Assembly: GCA_003139975.1 (NCBI GenBank)
Contig: PLHN01000532.1
Location: 1-11,325, forward strand
Source: Acidobacteriaceae bacterium
GTDB taxonomy: Bacteria > Acidobacteriota > Terriglobia > Terriglobales > Acidobacteriaceae
DNA: 11,325 bases
Direction: 5' to 3'
In this document: positions 6,774 through 11,325 of the stretch, one piece after another
Layout of the letters: each line of letters starts with the position of its first letter
How positions within the stretch are numbered: the first letter of the stretch is position 1
The notes under the pieces: model-generated
Databases searched by the model: none
Told to the model about the DNA's origin: nothing
What the model saw: the letters and a program-made list of their open reading frames with translations, nothing else
Made by a program: the position numbers and the translations under genes

Positions 6774-9326
6774 CTAGTTGCGGTCGAGAATCTCGTCGAT
6801 CGCAACCTTGCCGCCTCTTTCCACGGTGATGACTTTGTGCACGGGTTTGAAGCCTGTCAGCGTGATATCGACGACGTAGTTCCCGGGGCCCAGCATGATT
6901 TCGACCGGCGACAACTTATCGAGCACACGTTGGTTAATCGCGACCTGAGCGCCTTTGGGCTGGGTGTGGACGCTAACCCCGCCCATGCCGGCAGTGCTCT
7001 CTCCGCCGCGCCCGAATAGCTTGTTGAACTTGCCGACGGTTCGGATTTCATCGGCATTGCCGAGCGCCTTCAGCACCGGTGCATATTGAAAATTCTGCCC
7101 CGGTCCAAGATCCGCCGTCGTCGTCTCATCGAGAAAGCCCTGCTTCTTAAGCACCACCGAGTGGGGGCCTTTTTCAACCGCGAACTGTGCTGGAGTGACT
7201 CGTCCCGTCACTTTGCCATCGAGGGTGATTTCTGCGCCTGCGGGCGTGCTGTTTACGATCACCAGTGCGTTGACAGGAACCAGGTGGACGACGAGAGAAG
7301 ATTTGCCGCCGGAAACGACATCGACTGACCGAATCTCGCTCGTGAATCCGTTCTTGCTCACCGATATGATGTGGCTGCCGGGGCTCAATCCGGTCACGTC
7401 AAAGGGCGTAACCCAAGATGGGTCCCCTTTTCCGTCCAGTTGAAACGACGCACCCTGCGGCGTGGAATCGACGAAGGCGTGGCCCGGAATGACTACAGGG
7501 ACGGGTGCTGGCGCGGGAGGACGCTGAGTCTTCACGCGGTTGCGCGCGGTTGGCCGAACCGACAGGTTTGGTTGCGCTTCGACGGGCGGAGCCGGAGGTT
7601 GAATGGGCGCGGGCGAGGCTTTTGCCGAAGCTTGCGCGCGAGCCGGTTGTTGAGCCGCCGGCTGCGGTGCAGTCGCCGACTTGACTGGACGTGGCGCCGC
7701 CGTCAAACCGTCGTCTTCCGAATGCACGTGCAGAAATATCGCCACGGCAACGATCAGGATCACGGCCACGGCCGCCAAAGTCGAAAACATTATTAAACGC
7801 GGTGGAATCGTCGCAATTTCTTTGATCGCCTTCTTCGCGACTTCCCGCGGCTGGATTCTTGGTTTTTCTTCTTTCTCCGCCTTGGGCTTCGGATAGATCT
7901 GGCGGACGCTCGAAGGCGAACTTTGCTCGGGCTCGGGCAGCGGAGGCGGCTCCGTGAAAACAGGTTCCTTCATTGGAGGAAGTTCGTCGATATCCGAAAA
8001 ACTGGTCTGTGGGGCGCTGACTGCGCCGCCCGCCATCGCCGGATCCACCGCAATCCGCGGGGAATAAGTTTCTGGTTCTTGGTCGAGCGCGGGTGTCGAA
8101 AGCACCGGACCAGGCGCCGCGCCGACGAATCCATGATTCAGTTCTGAGTGGTGACTTGTTTCCGAACCATGGTCGAGATCTTCAATCATCCGCGCGCCGG
8201 AGGTCACGGCTCCTGCCGAATATAGCTCGGCTTCTAGGGGATCATTCGCCAGTGTGCCGGCATCGGAGGATGCTCCCGCAGCGGCTTTCATGGCCTGTGC
8301 CGGCGCTGGCGCGGGAGAAGCCCAGGTCGATTGCGGTGAAGCGGTCTGCGGAGAAACGGATGGGGCCGGCACCGCACGTGCCGGAGCCGGTGGCCGTTCT
8401 GAAGCGCTCGCCGCCGACACAAACTTGGCGGCAGCCGCGGCGCGCGCGCCCGGATCGATTTTTACGGCGGCGGCCGGCGCTGTTTTTTTCGGTCCGGCGG
8501 CCGCTTTCTTGCTCGTCTCTTTGCACTGCTCCAGATCCACTACTAACGCCCGCGCGGTCTGGTAGCGTTCGGCCGGATCTTTCGCAAGCGCCTTCATAAT
8601 CACGGCGCTGACGGCGGGGTGAACTTTTGGGTTCACCGACGCAGGCGCGGACGGCATTTCATGCTCGACCTGCTTGACCAGAGCAACAGGATCTTCCGCG
8701 CTGAAGGCTTTCGTTCCCGCGACCATTTCGTAAAGAATCGTTCCCAACGTGAACAGATTGGAGCGCTGGTCAATCGCCTCTCCGCGGATCTGCTCGGGCG
8801 AGCAGTAGGGCATCAGCGGCCCCAAGCCATTTCCCGCCTCGGCCTGGATCAAACTCATATTTGAGATGCCGTATCCGAGGATCTTCACCAGCCCATCCCA
8901 CTGCACCATGATCTTGGCCGGTTCGAGCGATGAGTGCACTACGCCGAGCGCGTCTGCGCACATCAGCGCCGCGCACACCTGCCGGGAAATATCGAGCAAG
9001 TCCCAGATCGAGAACCCCTCTTTGCGCGCCAGCATGGTCGCAATGCTGTTGCCCTGGATGTACTCCATGGCGGCGCAAAACTGGGCGTCGATCTCGCCGG
9101 CGCCATAGAGCACGACAATGTTCTGGCTGGTCAGATCGCGGGTGCGCTCGCCTTCGGCGATCAGCGTTTGTACGAAGGCCTTGGCCCGCTCGCCTAGCGG
9201 CATAAGACTTTGCGTCTTCAGCGCCACGGTCTGGTTGGATTTGCAATCTAACGCTTTGTAGATGAAAGAGGTTTCCGACTTCGAGATTTCGCTTTGGATT
9301 TCGAATCGGTCAAACATCGTTGCCAT
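6774..9326 (-). CDS. Membrane Ser/Thr pseudokinase with three C-terminal PEGA domains
   Basis: The 850-residue product has a Ser/Thr-kinase-like domain (about 5-270), a long Pro/Ala-rich linker (270-505), one membrane helix (about 511-533, IMFSTLAAVAVILIVAVAIF), a second Pro/Ala linker, and three PEGA repeats (about 614-684, 686-752, 783-848). The repeats carry STPQGASFQLDG, STPAGAEITLDG and TQPKGAQVAINQ. PEGA domains are usually outside the membrane and the kinase inside. The kinase fold is clear from VALK (K37), MEYIQG, YCSPEQIRG (the APE segment) and DQRSNLFTLGTILYEM. However, HRDxKPxN is HSSLEPAKI (131-139), DFG is GYG (151-153), and the glycine loop is ISKSETSFIY. Catalytic and metal-binding Asp are thus both missing, so phosphotransfer is unlikely. 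The ATG at 9326 (GCGAGG about 8 nt upstream) is chosen over the more distal start at 9497, whose extra 57 residues are unlike a kinase N-terminus. Confidence 0.88.
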   Translation of the reverse strand: MATMFDRFEIQSEISKSETSFIYKALDCKSNQTVALKTQSLMPLGERAKAFVQTLIAEGERTRDLTSQNIVVLYGAGEIDAQFCAAMEYIQGNSIATMLARKEGFSIWDLLDISRQVCAALMCADALGVVHSSLEPAKIMVQWDGLVKILGYGISNMSLIQAEAGNGLGPLMPYCSPEQIRGEAIDQRSNLFTLGTILYEMVAGTKAFSAEDPVALVKQVEHEMPSAPASVNPKVHPAVSAVIMKALAKDPAERYQTARALVVDLEQCKETSKKAAAGPKKTAPAAAVKIDPGARAAAAAKFVSAASASERPPAPARAVPAPSVSPQTASPQSTWASPAPAPAQAMKAAAGASSDAGTLANDPLEAELYSAGAVTSGARMIEDLDHGSETSHHSELNHGFVGAAPGPVLSTPALDQEPETYSPRIAVDPAMAGGAVSAPQTSFSDIDELPPMKEPVFTEPPPLPEPEQSSPSSVRQIYPKPKAEKEEKPRIQPREVAKKAIKEIATIPPRLIMFSTLAAVAVILIVAVAIFLHVHSEDDGLTAAPRPVKSATAPQPAAQQPARAQASAKASPAPIQPPAPPVEAQPNLSVRPTARNRVKTQRPPAPAPVPVVIPGHAFVDSTPQGASFQLDGKGDPSWVTPFDVTGLSPGSHIISVSKNGFTSEIRSVDVVSGGKSSLVVHLVPVNALVIVNSTPAGAEITLDGKVTGRVTPAQFAVEKGPHSVVLKKQGFLDETTTADLGPGQNFQYAPVLKALGNADEIRTVGKFNKLFGRGGESTAGMGGVSVHTQPKGAQVAINQRVLDKLSPVEIMLGPGNYVVDITLTGFKPVHKVITVERGGKVAIDEILDRN

Positions 9327-9516
9327 CGCAGTTGCCTCGCCGGGACAAGCCACTCCACTGGTTGGATCGCCGTGGCTGAAAACATAGGGGAGAGCCAGAG
9401 AGCCATTGATAGGATAGCGTCGTGAACCCGACCGATGGGAGTTACGAAAGTAGCGAAAAACGTCTGCAACCAGTGTGCTGCGCAAGCGGCCAAACATCAG
9501 CTTTTCTGGGCCCGGA

Positions 9517-10140
9517 CTATCTACTCCCGATCTCTGCCGTGGAGCGCAGCCAGTCTTCCACTAGCCGGCAAACCTTCGCGCCCTCCGTTCGGCCGCGGAC
9601 TGCATCCAGAACTTCAATTCTCAGCGTCTTGTCATTTCCGTGAAGGCAAATCCAATACGGCACATGGATTTCGCCCGGGACTGCTTCGGCCTCGAGGCGA
9701 AAATTCCGGAGCCGGGCGAAGCCGCGCGAAAAAACGACGCGCCTCACTTTGTCGACGATCAGCTCCCGGGCGCGCTCCTCTGCCAGCAGGCTCGGGACTG
9801 CGTTTCTCGTGGTGACGGCGAGTACGCCAGGCTCTTTCGGGATCTCGCGAAATTCGAACAAATCGAGCGCGCCAGCCACGCTATCCAGCGCATAAATTCT
9901 GTTCTCGTCGCGGCCGCTGTTCGTGACTGTCACCTGAAACAGCCGGTACGGGATGTGGAGTTCCGCCGACAATCGGGCGGGGCCTTTCAAGAGCGATGCC
10001 AGCCGGCCGTGAACGCCGCCCGTAAACTGCCGCATGGCTTGTTCGCGGCTGACATTCGGCCTGAGGCTTCGGATGGTCTCGGTGGCGCGTTCCATGCCAT
10101 CGACTCCGGACTCGACCTTCCGTGGATTTTCAGGAACCAC
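9517..10140 (-). CDS. Unknown cytosolic protein with an internal duplication
   Basis: The family is not recognised. The 207-residue product has neither signal peptide nor membrane segment. Two halves look related: 31-97 and 121-198 each run charged helix, then [EL]HIPY or EIHVPYW, a strand, a short turn, a second strand ending [LV]LD[AS]V.G, and a final acidic or helical part (HIPYRLFQV...IYALDSVAG against HVPYWICL...IEVLDAVRG). This suggests a duplicated small domain. The GTG at 10140 has AAAGAGG 4-5 nt upstream and is taken as the start; an ATG at 10095 (GGAG 8 nt upstream) is an alternative that removes 15 residues. The gene lies 190 bp upstream of the pseudokinase gene on the same strand, so they may be co-transcribed. 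It diverges from the ABC permease. Confidence 0.75.
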   Translation of the reverse strand: MVPENPRKVESGVDGMERATETIRSLRPNVSREQAMRQFTGGVHGRLASLLKGPARLSAELHIPYRLFQVTVTNSGRDENRIYALDSVAGALDLFEFREIPKEPGVLAVTTRNAVPSLLAEERARELIVDKVRRVVFSRGFARLRNFRLEAEAVPGEIHVPYWICLHGNDKTLRIEVLDAVRGRTEGAKVCRLVEDWLRSTAEIGSR

Positions 10141-10157
10141 GCTGCCTCTTTCATTCG

Positions 10158-10179
10158 CACGTCTTATTCACGTCTTGTT
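10158..10179. repeat. 11-bp tandem direct repeat in the divergent intergenic region
   Basis: CACGTCTTATT (10158-10168) is followed at once by CACGTCTTGTT (10169-10179), identical at 10 of 11 positions. The spacing of 11 bp is one helical turn, so both copies face the same side of the DNA, as in operators for response regulators. It lies 18 bp before the GTG of the unknown protein at 9517-10140 and about 130 bp before the ABC permease start. Confidence 0.45.
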
Positions 10180-10200
10180 CATAAACTGCCGGTCTCGCAG

Positions 10201-10230
10201 TTGTCGGTTCGGCGAGGGCTGTTCTATCCT
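10201..10230 (+). promoter_or_regulatory. Possible promoter of the ABC permease gene
   Basis: TTGTCG (10201-10206) and TATCCT (10225-10230) resemble sigma70 boxes with an 18-bp spacer. The expected transcript would start near 10237, about 75 nt before the ATG at 10312. The match is moderate, at four of six bases per box. Confidence 0.35.
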
Positions 10231-10311
10231 CAACTCTAGCGTGGGGCGCGATGTTCCGTCTGAGTGTTTTCTTCGCGCGACGGTTTTTGGCCCGGGGAGT
10301 CTCGTGCTGGT

Positions 10312-11325
10312 ATGACATTGACCCGCTTCGTAACCAAAAGCGCGTTTCGCAATCGACGGCGCAGCATCCTCACCGTCCTGAGCATAACGTTTTCGCTGTT
10401 GCTGCTCACGATGATGATGACAGTATGGCGATCTTTTTATATCGACGAGGGCACTGCCCAGGAAGCGCAGCGGCTGGTTACTCGTCACCGCGTCTCCCTT
10501 ACGCAGTGGATGCCGGTGTTTTATCGAGAAAAAATTCGCGCCATCCCCGGAGTCGTCGCCGTCGCTCCCAACAACTGGTTCGGCGGACTGTATATTGACG
10601 ATAAGCCCGAACATTTTTTTGCGCAGTTCGGCACCGATCCGGACGAAATCTTCAAGATCTTCACGGACGTTCAGCTCCCCGCCGACCAACTCGACGCCTG
10701 GCAGCGCGACCGCGCCGGTTGCGTGGTTGACGATCAACTCGCCAAGAAATTCGGATGGAAACTTGGCGACCGCATCCACGTTAATGGAACGATCTATCCC
10801 GTCAATCTCGAACTCACGATTCGCGGAATCTTCCATGCGCCCCAGCCCACATCGGCCATTTACTTCAATCAGAAATACGTTGAGGAAGCCGTCGCCTTCG
10901 CAAAAGGGGAGGCGGGTATGTTTGACATCCTCGTCGATACTCCCGGCAACGTCGCTCAGGTGGCCACAACCGTTGACGACATGTTCCATAACTCTCCGCA
11001 GCCGACGAAGACCGAATCCGAAAAGTCTTTCCAGCTCAGCTTCATCAATAGCATGGGCAATGTGAAGGCGTTCATTCTCAGCATCTGCTTCGCGGTGGTG
11101 TTTGCGACTCTGCTGGTGTCGGCGACCACCATGGCGATGTCGATACGGGAACGCACGCGGGAAGTTGCCGTTCTTAAGACGCTGGGGTTCACTCGCCGGT
11201 CCATTTTGCGTCTTTACCTCGGTGAGTCGGTCATCGTGGCATTGACCGGCGGCGTGCTCGGTTGTCTGTCCGCGCTTCTCCTCATCTCCGTTCTCGCGCA
11301 CGCGCCCGGTATGGGCATGTTTTTC
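10312..11325 (+). CDS. ABC transporter permease, FtsX/MacB family (5' part, runs off the window)
   Basis: 338 codons are present with no stop before the window end. The product begins with a basic segment (FRNRRRSILTVLS) and a first membrane helix (about 18-37), followed by a large extracytoplasmic domain (about 42-250) of the MacB-core type. A second helix (about 253-273) follows, then the cytosolic FtsX signature SIRERTREVAVLKTLGFTRR (277-296) and a third helix (about 306-327). The fourth helix is outside the window. Such permeases pair with a LolD/MacB-type ATPase for lipoprotein, peptide or drug export, or use mechanical transmission across the envelope. No ATPase gene is in view and it may follow to the right. 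The ATG at 10312 starts the family-like N-terminus; the nearest purine-rich stretch (CGGGGAG) is 13 nt away, so initiation may be weak. A long open frame on the opposite strand here is a shadow. Confidence 0.9.
   Translation, partial: MTLTRFVTKSAFRNRRRSILTVLSITFSLLLLTMMMTVWRSFYIDEGTAQEAQRLVTRHRVSLTQWMPVFYREKIRAIPGVVAVAPNNWFGGLYIDDKPEHFFAQFGTDPDEIFKIFTDVQLPADQLDAWQRDRAGCVVDDQLAKKFGWKLGDRIHVNGTIYPVNLELTIRGIFHAPQPTSAIYFNQKYVEEAVAFAKGEAGMFDILVDTPGNVAQVATTVDDMFHNSPQPTKTESEKSFQLSFINSMGNVKAFILSICFAVVFATLLVSATTMAMSIRERTREVAVLKTLGFTRRSILRLYLGESVIVALTGGVLGCLSALLLISVLAHAPGMGMFF

Noticed and set aside
9327..9497. N-terminal extension of the pseudokinase by 57 residues
   Set aside because: The extension has no kinase-like or signal sequence. 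The ATG at 9326 has a Shine-Dalgarno-like GAGG and begins where kinase domains normally begin.
10168..11301. A 377-codon open frame on the minus strand
   Set aside because: It lies antisense to the clear FtsX-family permease, is rich in His/Arg/Glu without any recognisable motif, and has no membrane or domain pattern. It is a shadow of a high-GC gene.

Overview
The window looks like a chromosomal segment of an Acidobacteriota-type bacterium (Terriglobia/Koribacter-like). The reasons are the fairly high G+C, the hopanoid gene hpnH, a kinase-like protein with PEGA domains, an FtsX/MacB-type permease, and many lineage-specific hypothetical proteins. This placement is inferred from gene content and style, not from a marker gene. 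Two genes run off the edges: ftsH on the left and an ABC permease on the right. No rRNA, tRNA, CRISPR array, transposase or integrase was seen.

Left third (1-2876). On the minus strand a small holin-4/YvlD-like membrane protein precedes a hypoxanthine phosphoribosyltransferase-like gene and then the 5' end of ftsH. The hpt-ftsH pairing is a classical bacterial arrangement, but this Hpt-like protein has lost acidic residues of the PRPP-binding loop. A ybaK-type Cys-tRNA(Pro) deacylase (plus) converges on a Maf nucleotide pyrophosphatase (minus). Both are housekeeping quality-control enzymes.

Middle (2877-4908). A good sigma70-like promoter precedes a secreted protein of unknown function that appears to be two copies of one alpha+beta domain. 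A 479-bp non-coding stretch with a strong hairpin follows, then a small exported mono-haem cytochrome c.

Right part (4909-11325). On the minus strand hpnH (radical SAM adenosyl-hopene transferase) overlaps a conserved-looking unknown gene by ATGA, so the two are probably translationally coupled. Upstream and also on the minus strand is an 850-residue protein: a Ser/Thr kinase-like domain, a long Pro/Ala linker, one membrane segment and three PEGA domains. Its kinase domain lacks the HRD aspartate, the DFG aspartate and the glycine-rich loop, so it reads as a membrane pseudokinase. Next upstream is an unknown protein with an internal duplication. It is divergent from an FtsX-family ABC permease, and an 11-bp tandem repeat lies in the shared intergenic region.

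The most interesting items are the pseudokinase-PEGA receptor, the Hpt-like protein with a degraded catalytic loop, and the unknown gene coupled to hpnH.
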